Source: Actinomycetales bacterium (GTDB lineage Bacteria > Actinomycetota > Actinomycetes > Actinomycetales > Dermatophilaceae). Taken from it: a DNA stretch of 64,000 nt. Position numbers and translations under genes: made by a program. The notes beneath the pieces are model-generated. The model was not told the DNA's origin. It worked only from the letters and a program-made list of their open reading frames with translations, and did not search any database. The stretch lies in the NCBI GenBank assembly GCA_016710645.1, contig JADJVI010000018.1, positions 1-64,000 on the forward strand, in the 5' to 3' direction. Position 1 is the first letter of the stretch; each line of letters starts with the position of its first letter. Positions 1 through 9,109 of this stretch are shown piece by piece.

Positions 1-345
1 GTCGGGTGGGTTCAATCCAGCGAATGGGTATGGGTTGAGATCACCAATTCGACGACGGTCTCGATGATGAAGGTGGTCAACGGGACGCAGACGAAGACGT
101 CGATCGCGAATGGTCAGGTGTTGACGGCTGGAAGCAGGGTGCGGGTGCGGGTGGTCGGGTCGACCTTCCAGTTCCGGACCTGGCTGGATGGTCAGCCCGA
201 GCCCTCGACGTGGAAGGGCACGGTGACGGACACGGCGGTGATTGCGCCGGGTCAGCTGTATCCGTCTCTGGGCTCGCCCGTCCAAGGCCGGGATGGGCGC
301 CGGAACGGCCAAGATCGACGACCTCCAGCCGACCTCGGTCAGTGA
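1..345 (+). CDS. C-terminal part of a secreted-type beta-sandwich (LamG-like) protein, cut by the window edge and frameshifted
   Basis: The reading frame is open from base 1 and encodes a Thr/Val-rich domain with the stretch FRTWLDGQPEPSTWKGTVTD, typical of concanavalin-like/LamG domains at the C-terminus of surface or secreted proteins. Near base 260 the expected ending (SKAGMGAGTAKIDDLQ) continues in another frame, so a one-base indel is present; the printed frame stops at 343-345. A strong hairpin follows at 350-385. The N-terminus and the main function lie outside the window, and the domain assignment is by pattern only. Confidence 0.45.
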   Translation, partial: VGWVQSSEWVWVEITNSTTVSMMKVVNGTQTKTSIANGQVLTAGSRVRVRVVGSTFQFRTWLDGQPEPSTWKGTVTDTAVIAPGQLYPSLGSPVQGRDGRRNGQDRRPPADLGQ

Positions 346-349
346 CTCA

Positions 350-385
350 CCGGAGGGCGTGGGACCGCGGGTCCACGCTCTCCGG
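350..385 (+). terminator. Strong hairpin between the LamG-like gene and hisS
   Basis: CCGGAGGGCGTGGGACC pairs with GGTCCACGCTCTCCGG around a GCG loop, with one mismatch. It ends 24 bases before the hisS start. No U-run follows, as is usual in actinobacteria. Confidence 0.6.
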
Positions 386-408
386 CGTGCGTCTGGGAGG
401 ATGCCCCG

Positions 409-1753
409 GTGAGCAATGCCAAGGTGACCCTGATCAGCGGCTTCCTGGAGTTCCTTCCCGAGGGGCGGATCGTCGAGCAGCACTTCCTCGGCGTCATCCG
501 CCGCACCTTCGAGCTCCATGGGTTCGCCTCGATCGAGACCCGTGCCGTCGAGCCGGTGGAACGGCTGGCCGGAAAAGGGGGCGACGTCGACAAGGAGATC
601 TACGGCGTCGTGCGCCTGAGCGCGCCCGCTGAGACCAGCGAGGCCGCCCTCGGCTTGCACTTCGACCTCACCGTGCCGTTTGCGCGCTATGTCCTCGAGA
701 ACGCCGGCAAGCTGGCCTTCCCGTTCAAGCGCTACCAGATCCAGAAGGTCTGGCGGGGCGAGCGACCTCAGGAGGGTCGCTATCGCGAGTTCACCCAATG
801 TGACATCGACGTCGTCGACGTCGGCCACCTTGCCGCGCACTTCGAAGCGGAGATGCCGCTGGTCGTCGCCGACGCCTTCGCGCAGTTGCCGATCGGCCCC
901 TTCGTCATCCAGGTCAACAACCGCAAGATCCCCGAAGGCTTTACCGGGGCATCGGCTTGACCGATATCGCCGGCACGCTGCGCATCGTCGACAAGCTCGA
1001 CAAGATCGGGCCGGTCAAGGTGACCGCCGCGTTGCAGGAGGCAGGAGCCACGATCGAGCAGGCGCAGCAGTGCCTGGCGTTGGCCGCCATCCGCAGCGCC
1101 GACGAGAGTTTTGTGGCGCAGGTCGAGGCGTTGGGGTGCAGCACCCGGTGCTGCAGGAGGGGTTGGCCGAGTTGGCCGCCGTCATCCGCGCCGGCAACGC
1201 CGTGCGGCCGGGGTGCTCGTCGCCGACCTCAAGATCGCGCGCGGCCTCGACTACTACACCGGCACGGTCTACGAGACTCAACTCGTCGGTCACGAGGAGT
1301 GGGGGTCCTTCTGCAGCGGCGGTCGCTACGACGCGCTGGCCAGCGACGGTCGCACGACGTACCCCGGCGTGGGCATCTCGATCGGATTATCCAGGCTGCT
1401 CGGTCTCCTGGTGGGCAAGGGGTTGGTCACGGCCAGTCGCAGCACACCGGCGGCAGTCCTGGTCGCCGTGACCTCGGAAGACGACCGGCCCCAGTCGATG
1501 GCTGTCGCTGCCACGTTGCGGACGCGAGGAATTCCCTGCGATGTCGCGCCGTCTGCGGCGAAGTTCGGCAAGCAGATCCGGTATGCCGAGCGGCGCGGGA
1601 TTCCCTATGTGTGGTTCCCGAGTACGGAGGGCTCCGGCGACGGCGACTCCGTCAAGGACATCCGGTCAGGAGCAACACCCTGCTTCTCCCGAGACCTGGA
1701 ATTGCCCGGCCGTGGACCTAGTGCCGCAGGTGACTGGGGTCAACCGCGGCTGA
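409..1753 (+). pseudogene. hisS: Histidyl-tRNA synthetase, with about four frameshifts as printed
   Basis: HisRS charges tRNA-His. The first frame starts at GTG 409 (VSNAKVTLISGFLEFLPEG) and carries the class II motif 2 region (FKRYQIQKVWRGERPQEGRYREF). It breaks near 945. The protein continues in other frames: TDIAGTLRIVDKL, then QHPVLQEGLAEL from about 1136, then DLKIARGLDYYTGTVYE (the conserved HisRS histidine-site motif) from about 1210, and a last switch near 1668 into the C-terminus ending at 1753. At least three breaks are consistent with one missing base next to a T or G run (CTTTACC, TTGGGGTG, CCGGGGTG). HisS is essential, so sequencing error is as likely as real decay unless another copy exists. 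Identity is certain; the coding state is not. Confidence 0.85.
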
Positions 1754-1759
1754 GCCCGG

Positions 1760-2386
1760 TCACGCCGGCGGTAGCGAGGATGGCAGCTGTAGCCCGCAAT
1801 CCCGCAGTTCCAACTCGGCCAGGGCCCGGACCACCTGAGGCTCGCGTCGCCGCCAGGCACCCGCTGGGTCGTCGCTGATCCGCGCCAGCCGGTGCATGGG
1901 CTGGCGCGCCAGCGCGCGCATCGCGAAGAGGTCCACGTCGGCTTCTGCGTCGATGAATTTCCTTGCGGCAGTGGCCCGCCGGATAAAGATGAGCCGCGGT
2001 GGCACCCAGAGGACCAGGGCCAGCGCCAGTGGCAGCAAGAAGGTGATCAGTCCGACTGCGAGGGCGGCTCGGTCGACCGCGACCCCCGAAGTCGGTCCCC
2101 GCCTGGGCGATCGTCTGCCCGGTGCCGGTCAGCCCTCAAAGGGTGCCTTCAGGCGGTCGCCGATGAACGGCAGGCTGCTCAGTTGGTCTGCCGCGGACGT
2201 CATCTGGGAGGCAAAGGTGTTTCCCGCGTCCCGGACTGTGTCGGTGGGACCGCGCAGCGCTGCGATCGAGTCGTGGACGACCCGGGCGGCATACCCCCAG
2301 CAACAGATCCAGACCACCGCCGACAGGTCGGCGAGCAGCTGCCGCGCCCGCCGAGCCGGCAGGTCGGCATACAAGGTGATCGCCAT
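1760..2386 (-). pseudogene. Conserved actinobacterial membrane protein, frameshifted
   Basis: The ATG at 2386 follows GAGGAG with good spacing and begins MAITLYADLPARRARQLLAD. A first membrane span (LSAVVWICCWGYAARVV) and a linker follow, then a stop at 2129. With one base added there and one G removed in the nearby GGGGG run, the frame rejoins at about 2040 into a second span (LLPLALALVLWVPPRLIFI) and a charged cytoplasmic tail containing RISDDPAGAWR. Two spans around an extracytoplasmic loop look like a small conserved membrane protein; I do not recognise a function. It converges with hisS. The two compensating indels match the error pattern in hisS. Confidence 0.55.
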
Positions 2387-2494
2387 CAACGGACTCCTCT
2401 CAGGCCGCACCCGTGCGCCCTAGGATGTGAATGCTCTCACCCAGCCCTGGGGCGACCTCTAGTCGGCCCCGGCCATCCGGAAGGACGACGCATC

Positions 2495-3610
2495 GTGAAG
2501 GTTGGCGTTCCCAGCGAGGTCAAGAACCACGAGTACCGGGTCGGCATCACGCCGGTCGGCGTCCACGAACTGGTCGCCCGCGGCCACGAGGTGCTGATCG
2601 AAAAGGGCGCGGGGCTGGGATCCTCGATCAGCGATGCCGATTTCGTCGCCCAAGGTGCCCGCATCATCGACTCTGCCGACGAGGTCTGGGGCGCGGCAGA
2701 CATGGTGATGAAGGTCAAAGAGCCGGTCGAGCAGGAGTACCACCGGCTCCGTGAGGACCTCATCCTCTTCACCTACCTGCACCTCGCGGCCGACCAGCCG
2801 CTCACCGAGGAGCTCGCAGCCCGCAAGGTCACGGCGATCGCCTACGAGACCGTGCAATTGCCCTCTGGCATGCTGCCGCTGCTCTACCCGATGTCCGAGG
2901 TGGCCGGGTGCCTGGCGCCCCAGGTCGGAGCGCACGCGATGATGAAGGCCCAAGGTGGTCGGGGCGTTCTGATGGGTGGTGTCGGTGGCGTCGCCAACGC
3001 CAAGGTCGTCGTTCTCGGTGCGGGGGTCGCGGGACAGAACGCCGCCCACGTTGCGCTCGGCATGGGCGCCGAAGTCACTTTGCTGGACACCGATCTCGAC
3101 AAGTTGCGGATGAGTTTCTGGCGCTATGACAACCGAGTTCGCCAGATCGCGTCCTCCCGGTTGTCGGTGCGTCAAGAGGTGCTCAGCGCCGACATGGTCA
3201 TCGGCACGGTCCTCATCCCGGGTGCCAAGGCGCCCAAGCTGGTCACCGACGAGATGGTCGCGGAGATGAAGCCCGGGTCGGTGCTCGTCGACGTCGCCAT
3301 CGACCAAGGCGGCTGCTTCGAGGGCAGCCGCCCGACGACCCATGCCGACCCGACCTTCCCGGTGCACAACTCGATCTACTATTGCGTCGCGAATATGCCT
3401 GGCGCCGTGCCGAATACGTCGACCTGGGCGCTCACCAACGCAACCCTCCCGTATGCCCTCCGCCTGGCCGACAAGGGCTGGCGCGGGGCGCTCCAGGCCG
3501 ACCCGGCGCTGGCGTTAGGCCTCAACACCCACGCCGGGGCGGTCACCTACCCTGCTGTGGCAGAAGCCTTCGGTATGCCGTGCACCCCGATCGCGGAGGC
3601 GATCGCCTGA
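2495..3610 (+). CDS. ald: Alanine dehydrogenase
   Basis: NAD-dependent oxidative deamination of L-alanine to pyruvate and ammonia, or the reverse. The 371-residue length is normal. GTG 2495 has GGAAGGA upstream and gives VKVGVPSEVKNHEYRVGITP, the conserved start with the substrate-binding arginine. K in VMKVKEP and H in FTYLHLAAD form the active site; GAGVAGQNAA near residue 173 is the NAD-binding turn. In mycobacteria ald helps redox balance under low oxygen, which fits the anaerobic genes elsewhere in this window. xerD follows at once. Confidence 0.95.
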   Translation: MKVGVPSEVKNHEYRVGITPVGVHELVARGHEVLIEKGAGLGSSISDADFVAQGARIIDSADEVWGAADMVMKVKEPVEQEYHRLREDLILFTYLHLAADQPLTEELAARKVTAIAYETVQLPSGMLPLLYPMSEVAGCLAPQVGAHAMMKAQGGRGVLMGGVGGVANAKVVVLGAGVAGQNAAHVALGMGAEVTLLDTDLDKLRMSFWRYDNRVRQIASSRLSVRQEVLSADMVIGTVLIPGAKAPKLVTDEMVAEMKPGSVLVDVAIDQGGCFEGSRPTTHADPTFPVHNSIYYCVANMPGAVPNTSTWALTNATLPYALRLADKGWRGALQADPALALGLNTHAGAVTYPAVAEAFGMPCTPIAEAIA

Positions 3611-3645
3611 CCCTGCCGAGCGAGTCCTCCCCACGTCCGACCCGG

Positions 3646-4557
3646 TTGGAGGCGGCGGTGGCCGGCTGGCTCGACCACCTGGACGTGGAGCGGGGGGTCG
3701 CGAAGAATACGCTCGTCTCCTACCGGCGCGATCTGACTCGCTATGTCGAGTTCCTCAGTGGGAGAGGGGTTTCCGAGCCAGCTGAGGTTCAAGAGGCGGA
3801 CATCAGCGACTTCCTCGTGCACCTGCGCCAGGGGTCCGCGGACCGCCCAGCGCTTGCCGCGTCATCAGCGGCGCGAACCCTTGTCGCGGTCCGCGGCTGG
3901 CACCGGTTCCTCGCGCTAGAGGGCAGCACGCCCGGGGACCCGGCTGCGGCCGTCCGTCCACCCAAGACCGCGCTGCGGCTGCCCAAGGCCATGTCGGTCA
4001 CCGAGGTCACCGCATTGCTCGATGCCGCGGCGATCGGGGAGCCTCCCGCGTCACTTCGCGATCGCGCCCTTCTCGAGGTGCTCTATGGAGCCGGTGCGCG
4101 CATCTCCGAGGCTGTCGGACTCGACGTCGACGATCTCGACCTCGACGGCGGATCGGTTCGGCTCTTCGGTAAGGGATCCAAGGAGCGCGTGGTGCCCCTC
4201 GGGCGGCACGCGGCCGAAGCCCTCACGGCATACCTGGTTCGAGGCCGCCCCGCCCTGGCGAGCCGGGGGAGCGGCACCCCCGCGGTCTTCCTCGGGTCGC
4301 GCGGCGGGCGACTCTCACGACAGGCCGCCTGGGACATCATCCGAGTGGTGTCGCAGCGGGCCCAGCTCGGCGGACATGTATCACCGCACACGCTGCGGCA
4401 TTCCTTCGCCACACACCTGCTCGACGGTGGCGCCGATGTGCGGGTGGTCCAGGAACTGCTCGGTCACGCCTCGGTGACGACGACCCAGATCTACACGATG
4501 GTGACGGTCCAACGATTGCGCGAGGTGTATGCCGGGGCGCACCCCCGGGCCCGCTGA
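3646..4557 (+). CDS. xerD: Tyrosine site-specific recombinase XerD
   Basis: Resolves chromosome dimers at dif together with XerC. About 303 residues. The N-terminal SAM-like DNA-binding domain includes LDHLDVERGVAKNTLVSYRRD. The catalytic residues are visible: R in GARISEAV (about 150), HTLRHSFATH (about 247), H in LLGHAS, and the nucleophile Y in TQIYTM near the C-terminus. The start is uncertain: TTG 3646 gives a normal length, but upstream codons overlapping the ald end are possible and no clear Shine-Dalgarno helps. The position directly before parA-scpA-scpB is standard in actinobacteria. Confidence 0.9.
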   Translation: MEAAVAGWLDHLDVERGVAKNTLVSYRRDLTRYVEFLSGRGVSEPAEVQEADISDFLVHLRQGSADRPALAASSAARTLVAVRGWHRFLALEGSTPGDPAAAVRPPKTALRLPKAMSVTEVTALLDAAAIGEPPASLRDRALLEVLYGAGARISEAVGLDVDDLDLDGGSVRLFGKGSKERVVPLGRHAAEALTAYLVRGRPALASRGSGTPAVFLGSRGGRLSRQAAWDIIRVVSQRAQLGGHVSPHTLRHSFATHLLDGGADVRVVQELLGHASVTTTQIYTMVTVQRLREVYAGAHPRAR

Positions 4558-4614
4558 TAAAGTCGCAGCGATCAGCGTGAGCCGACCGAGCGCCCGACCG
4601 GGAAGGAGCCTTCC

Positions 4615-5520
4615 GTGAGCACTGGAGTGCACCGACCCACCTCCGAGGAACCCGAATTGATCCACCTCGAAGGGCCCGGCACCGTGGGCCCGACCGCTCG
4701 GCCGATGCCCGATTTCCCCACGCCCGCACCGTTGGCCTCGCACGGTCCCGCGCGCGTCATCGCCATGTGCAATCAGAAGGGTGGCGTCGGCAAGACGACG
4801 ACGACCATCAACCTCGGAGCAGCGCTGGCCGAGGTCGGTCGGCGGGTGCTGCTCGTCGACTTCGACCCACAGGGCGCCCTGTCGGTCGGGCTGGGGGTGC
4901 GGCCCAACGACCTCGACGTCACCATCTATAACCTGCTCACCGAGCGGGGCCACGACATCCGCGACGTCATTCAGCAGACCCGCACCCCGGGGCTGGATCT
5001 CGTGCCGGCCAATATCGACCTGTCCGCGGCGGAGGTGCAGCTGGTCGGCGAGGTGGCCCGCGAGCAGATCCTTGCGCGAGTGTTGCGTCCGGTCATCGAT
5101 GACTACGACGTCATCATGATCGACTGCCAGCCCTCGTTGGGCCTGCTCACCGTCAACGCCCTCACGGCCGCGCACGGGGTGATCATTCCCTTGGAGTGCG
5201 AGTTCTTCGCCATGCGCGGAGTGGCGCTGCTCGTCGAGACCATCGAGAAGATCACCGATCGGCTCAACCCGGCGCTGCAGATCGACGGCATCCTCGCGAC
5301 GATGTACGACGGACGCACCCTGCACAGCCGTGAGGTCGTGCGCTCGGTCGTCGACCATTTCGGCGACCAGGTCTTCCACACCGTCATCAGCCGCACGGTG
5401 AAGTTCCCAGACGCGACGCTGGCAGCCGAGCCGATCACCACCTATGCCCCCGGTCACGCGGCAGCGGCGGCATACCGGCAGTTGGCGCGCGAGCTGATCG
5501 CCCGTGGTGCAGCCGCCTGA
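4615..5520 (+). CDS. parA: ParA/Soj-family ATPase of the scpAB cluster
   Basis: A Walker-type ATPase of the ParA family with the deviant P-loop KGGVGKTTTT at about residues 54-63, DFDPQGALSVGLG, and the Walker B stretch VIMIDCQPSLG. An N-terminal extension of about 45 Pro/Thr-rich residues precedes the ATPase core. GTG 4615 sits 7 bases after GGGAAGGAG. The neighbours scpA and scpB show that this is the segregation-cluster paralogue rather than the parAB pair near oriC, so a partner ParB is not expected here. It overlaps scpA by 17 bases. Confidence 0.9.
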   Translation: MSTGVHRPTSEEPELIHLEGPGTVGPTARPMPDFPTPAPLASHGPARVIAMCNQKGGVGKTTTTINLGAALAEVGRRVLLVDFDPQGALSVGLGVRPNDLDVTIYNLLTERGHDIRDVIQQTRTPGLDLVPANIDLSAAEVQLVGEVAREQILARVLRPVIDDYDVIMIDCQPSLGLLTVNALTAAHGVIIPLECEFFAMRGVALLVETIEKITDRLNPALQIDGILATMYDGRTLHSREVVRSVVDHFGDQVFHTVISRTVKFPDATLAAEPITTYAPGHAAAAAYRQLARELIARGAAA

Positions 5521-6397
5521 GTCGGCGTCGGCGGTCGTTCCCGGAGGGGTCCTCACCCGGCGCGCTGCAGTGACGCCATTCCAGGTGCACCTGGATGTCT
5601 TCGAGGGGCCCTTCGACCTACTGCTCGGCCTCATCTCCAAGCACAAGCTCGACATCACCGAGATCGCCCTGGCCAAGGTCACCGACGAGTTCATCGCGCA
5701 CATCCGCACCGCCCAGGCTGGGCCGACGGAGTGGGACCTCAGCCAGGCCTCCGAGTTCCTCCTCGTGGCAGCGACGCTCCTGGACCTTAAAGCGGCGCGG
5801 CTGCTGCCGACCCACGGCCCGGAGGACGAGGAAGACCTCGCGTTGATCGAGGCCCGGGATCTGCTCTTCGCCCGGCTGCTGCAATACCGCGCCTATAAGG
5901 ACCTCGCCGCCACTTTCGCCGAACGGATGGCGACCTCCGGGCGGCTCACGCCACGCCAGGCGGGGCTGGAGCCTCGGTTCGCGGCGCTGCTGCCAGAACT
6001 GGTCATGGGCATCACGCCGGAACAGTTGGCCATGATCGCCGCCCGGGCGATGATCCCCAAGCCCGTGCCGACCGTGGGTCTCGAGCACCTGCACGCTGCG
6101 GTCGTCAGTGTGCGAGAGCAGGCCGGGCTGGTGGTCGCTCGGCTGCGCGAGAGCGGGAGCGCTTCCTTCCGGGTGTTGGTCGCCGACGCCGATTCCACGC
6201 TGGTCATCGTCGCTCGGTTCCTCGCATTGTTGGAGTTGTTCAAAGACAGCTCGATCGCGTTCGAACAGCCAGAACCGTTGGGGGAGTTGATTGTTCGATG
6301 GGTGGGCCGGGAACAGCAAGAGACCCTCGACGGAGCCGAGCCGGAGTGGGTGGCCCACAGCGAGTGGGACGACGAGAACGAGGACAGCAATGACTGA
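5504..6397 (+). CDS. scpA: Segregation and condensation protein A
   Basis: Kleisin subunit that bridges the SMC heads with ScpB during chromosome condensation. The 297-residue protein has the ScpA signature FQVHLDVFEGPFDLLLGLI close to the N-terminus, LSQASEFLLVAATLLDLKAA, and a C-terminal winged-helix region (FLALLELFKDSSIAFEQPE). GTG at 5504 (or 5507) lies inside the parA end, so translation is probably coupled. The acidic tail DDENEDSND overlaps scpB. Confidence 0.93.
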   Translation: MVQPPESASAVVPGGVLTRRAAVTPFQVHLDVFEGPFDLLLGLISKHKLDITEIALAKVTDEFIAHIRTAQAGPTEWDLSQASEFLLVAATLLDLKAARLLPTHGPEDEEDLALIEARDLLFARLLQYRAYKDLAATFAERMATSGRLTPRQAGLEPRFAALLPELVMGITPEQLAMIAARAMIPKPVPTVGLEHLHAAVVSVREQAGLVVARLRESGSASFRVLVADADSTLVIVARFLALLELFKDSSIAFEQPEPLGELIVRWVGREQQETLDGAEPEWVAHSEWDDENEDSND

Positions 6398-6998
6398 CAC
6401 GACAACCACGCTCGACTCCGGCCAGATGGCCTTCGACGTACACGCCTTCCCGGGCGGCATCCGGTCGGCCCTGGAGGCGGTGCTCATGGTTGTCGACGAG
6501 CCGGTCACCGAGATCGCGTTGGCCACCGCCCTGGAAGTGCCCGTGGAGGACGTGCGGGCGACCCTGACCGAGTTGGAGGGCGAGTACGAAGCGAGCGAGC
6601 GCGGCTTCACCCTGCGCGCCATCGGTGGGGGCTGGCGGATGTACAGCCGCGCCGACTATGCGCCGGTGGTCGAGCGCTTCCTCATGGAGGGCCAACACGC
6701 CCGCCTGACCCAGGCGTCCCTGGAAACGCTGGCCGTCATCGCCTACAAGCAGCCCGTTTCACGCTCCCGCGTCGGAGCGGTGCGCGGGGTCAATGTCGAC
6801 GGGGTCGTGCGCACGCTGCTGTCGCGTGGCCTCATTCAGGAAGATGGAGAGGGTGAAGGGGGAGCGATCCTCTACGGCACGACCGACTACTTCCTGCAGC
6901 GGCTCGGGATCAACTCGCTTGACGAGCTGCCACCACTGGCCCCGTACCTGCCGGACGTCGACTTGCTCGACGAGATTGCCCAGGCAGGTCGAGCATGA
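6390..6998 (+). CDS. scpB: Segregation and condensation protein B
   Basis: Winged-helix dimer that binds the ScpA kleisin in the Smc-ScpAB condensin. 202 residues; the family core includes GIRSALEAVLMVVDEPV and LTQASLETLAVIAYKQPVSR, followed by RGVNVDGVVRTLLSRGLI. ATG 6390 overlaps the scpA stop by eight bases, and the end overlaps the rluB start (ATGA). Confidence 0.93.
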   Translation: MTDTTTTLDSGQMAFDVHAFPGGIRSALEAVLMVVDEPVTEIALATALEVPVEDVRATLTELEGEYEASERGFTLRAIGGGWRMYSRADYAPVVERFLMEGQHARLTQASLETLAVIAYKQPVSRSRVGAVRGVNVDGVVRTLLSRGLIQEDGEGEGGAILYGTTDYFLQRLGINSLDELPPLAPYLPDVDLLDEIAQAGRA

Positions 6999-7957
6999 GC
7001 AGCTCCCAGCGCCGCGGCGGGTCGCAGGGCCGGGGCGGGTCCCAGGGGCGCGGCGGGTCCCAGGGGCGCGGCGGGTCGCAGGGTGGAGGAGGTGGCCGTA
7101 CTGGCGGCCCGCGGGGCGCCAGTCGCTCGGCCTCCGCCGGCTCGCCGCGGTTCGCTGGCTCGACCAAGCCGAGTCAACCGACGGCTCTGCCCAAGGGCCG
7201 CCCGACCGAGCCGACGGTCGATGTGCACGACCCCGACGGCGTACGCCTGCAGAAGCTCCTCGCCGCGGCCGGAGTCGGCTCGCGGCGGACCTGCGAGAAC
7301 CTCATCACCGCCGGCCGGGTCACTGTCGACGGTCACCTGGTCACCGAGTTGGGCGTGCGCATCGACCCGTTGCGCCAGACCGTCCACGTCGACGGCGAGC
7401 GTGTCCAACTGGACGAGTCCCGGGTCTACCTCGCGTTCAACAAGCCGTTGGGCGTGGTGTCGACGATGAGCGACGAGTTGGGGCGTCCGGCCATCAGCGA
7501 CTTCCTCGGCAACCGGCAGGAGCGGCTCTTCCACGTCGGCCGGCTGGACGCCGACACCGAAGGCCTCTTGCTGCTCACCAACGACGGCGACCTGGCCCAC
7601 CGACTGCAGCACCCGGCATACGGGGTCCTCAAGACCTACCTCGCTCAGGTGCCCGGGCCGATCCCGCGAGACCTAGGCAAGCGGCTGCGCGAAGGCATTC
7701 AGCTCGAGGACGGGCCAGTGGCGGTCGACTCCTTCAAGGTGGTCGACTCCGCCCCCGGCAAGGCGCTGGTGGAGGTCGTCCTCCACGAGGGTCGCAAGCA
7801 CGTCGTGCGGCGACTGCTGGCAGAGGTCGGGCATCCCGTGCAGAGCTTGGTCCGCACCGACGTCGGGCCGATCCAGCTTGGCGATCTCAAGCCCGGCAAG
7901 ACCCGAGCGCTGAGTCGTCGCGAGGTGGGAGCGCTCTACGCGGCAGCCGGACTGTGA
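6995..7957 (+). CDS. rluB: 23S rRNA pseudouridine synthase, RluB/RsuA family
   Basis: Isomerises uridine to pseudouridine in rRNA. After a basic Gly/Arg/Ser/Gln tail of about 70 residues comes an S4 RNA-binding domain (RLQKLLAAAGVGSRRTCENLI), then the catalytic domain with the active-site Asp in GRLDADTEGLLLLTNDG at about 184 and HEGRKHVVRRLL. The tail is encoded by four near-identical 18-bp repeats. ATG 6995 overlaps the scpB stop by four bases. scpA-scpB-rluB is a widespread operon. The RluB versus RsuA target cannot be fixed from sequence; context favours RluB. Confidence 0.9.
   Translation: MSSSQRRGGSQGRGGSQGRGGSQGRGGSQGGGGGRTGGPRGASRSASAGSPRFAGSTKPSQPTALPKGRPTEPTVDVHDPDGVRLQKLLAAAGVGSRRTCENLITAGRVTVDGHLVTELGVRIDPLRQTVHVDGERVQLDESRVYLAFNKPLGVVSTMSDELGRPAISDFLGNRQERLFHVGRLDADTEGLLLLTNDGDLAHRLQHPAYGVLKTYLAQVPGPIPRDLGKRLREGIQLEDGPVAVDSFKVVDSAPGKALVEVVLHEGRKHVVRRLLAEVGHPVQSLVRTDVGPIQLGDLKPGKTRALSRREVGALYAAAGL
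7016..7087 (+). repeat. Four 18-bp tandem repeats in the rluB N-terminus
   Basis: Units begin GGCGGGTC(G/C)CAGGG and are nearly identical. They encode four copies of a Gly-Gly-Ser-Gln-Gly-Arg type hexapeptide in a disordered RNA-binding tail. Copy number could vary between strains by slippage. Confidence 0.75.
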
Positions 7958-8005
7958 CCTGCGATCGGACCCCGGACGCGGGCCCGATCACCCGGCCAGC
8001 GTCGC

Positions 8006-8011
8006 TACCCT
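8006..8011 (+). promoter_or_regulatory. -10 box for leaderless tyrA
   Basis: TACCCT lies exactly six bases before GTG 8018, so transcription should begin at the start codon. No Shine-Dalgarno is visible. Confidence 0.6.
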
Positions 8012-8017
8012 GGGCGC

Positions 8018-9109
8018 GTGAGTAGGCGCGTACAGATCCGGGGCACCGGCCTCATCGGCACCAGTCTCGGGATCGCGCTGACCCGCAAGGGGTATGCCGT
8101 GTCGCTCGCCGACCCGTCGCCCACCGCCGAGCGGCTTGCTCGCGACCTCGGCGCCGGGCAGTTGGCGCATGACGTGACTGCTCCACCCGACCTCGTCGTC
8201 GTCGCGGCCCCGCCCGATGTGGCCGCTGGTGTCGTGGCCCAGGCCTTGACGGAGTGCCCCCACGCCGTGGTGACCGATGTGGCATCGGTCAAGGGCGCGG
8301 TGCTCGACGCGTTGCTGGCCGACGGCGCTCCGATCGAGCGATACGTGGGCTCCCACCCCATGGCCGGACGCGAGCGCTCCGGGGCCGCGCACGCCCGCGG
8401 GGACCTCTTCGAAGGGCGCGCCTGGGTGATCGTTCCGGCACCCGACAGCTCCAGCGAGGCTGTCGCCCTCGTCGAGGAAATCGCGCACGCAGCAGGGTCG
8501 GTGACCAGCCGGATGGACGCCGCCGACCACGACGATGCCGTCGCCACCATCTCGCACCTGCCCCAGGTGGCTGCCAGCGTGGTGGCCGCCCAGTTGCGCA
8601 CCCTGGAGGACCACGCGCTGGCACTCGCCGGCCAGGGGGTGCGGGATGTCACCCGGATCGCGGCCAGCGACCCGCGACTGTGGACCCAGATCCTGGCCGG
8701 CAACGCCCATTCGGTCTCGCGGGTGCTGCAACGCGTCGTCGCCGATCTCAGCGACGTGGTCGCAGCACTGGAGGGGCTCTCTGCTCCCGAGCCCGGCGCC
8801 GACGTGGGCAGCCTAGAGGTGGTCAGTCGCACCATCACGCACGGGAATACCGGTCACTCGCGCATCCCGGGCAAGCACGGTGCTGCCCCCACGGCATACG
8901 AGAGTGTCACCGCCCTGGTGCCGGACACCCCGGGCGAACTCGCGCGACTGCTGGCCGACGTCGGTGCCGCGGACGTCAACTTGGAGGACCTGCGTTTGGA
9001 CCACGGCCTGGGGCAACCCTTCGGGCTGGCCGAGATCCTCGTGGTGCCAGCCGCCGCCGAGCGGCTGCGCGACGCGCTGCGGGTCAAGGGATGGAGGGTG
9101 CTGGAGTGA
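8018..9109 (+). CDS. tyrA: Prephenate dehydrogenase with C-terminal ACT domain
   Basis: NAD(P)-dependent step from prephenate to 4-hydroxyphenylpyruvate in tyrosine synthesis. 363 residues. The Rossmann turn GTGLIGTSLG is at residues 9-18; GSHPMAGRERSG and the catalytic histidine in ISHLPQVAAS mark the TyrA core. The last 75 residues (ESVTALVPDTPGELARLLAD) form an ACT domain likely to sense tyrosine. It appears leaderless, with TACCCT six bases upstream. It overlaps cmk by four bases (GTGA), so both are probably co-translated. Confidence 0.93.
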   Translation: MSRRVQIRGTGLIGTSLGIALTRKGYAVSLADPSPTAERLARDLGAGQLAHDVTAPPDLVVVAAPPDVAAGVVAQALTECPHAVVTDVASVKGAVLDALLADGAPIERYVGSHPMAGRERSGAAHARGDLFEGRAWVIVPAPDSSSEAVALVEEIAHAAGSVTSRMDAADHDDAVATISHLPQVAASVVAAQLRTLEDHALALAGQGVRDVTRIAASDPRLWTQILAGNAHSVSRVLQRVVADLSDVVAALEGLSAPEPGADVGSLEVVSRTITHGNTGHSRIPGKHGAAPTAYESVTALVPDTPGELARLLADVGAADVNLEDLRLDHGLGQPFGLAEILVVPAAAERLRDALRVKGWRVLE

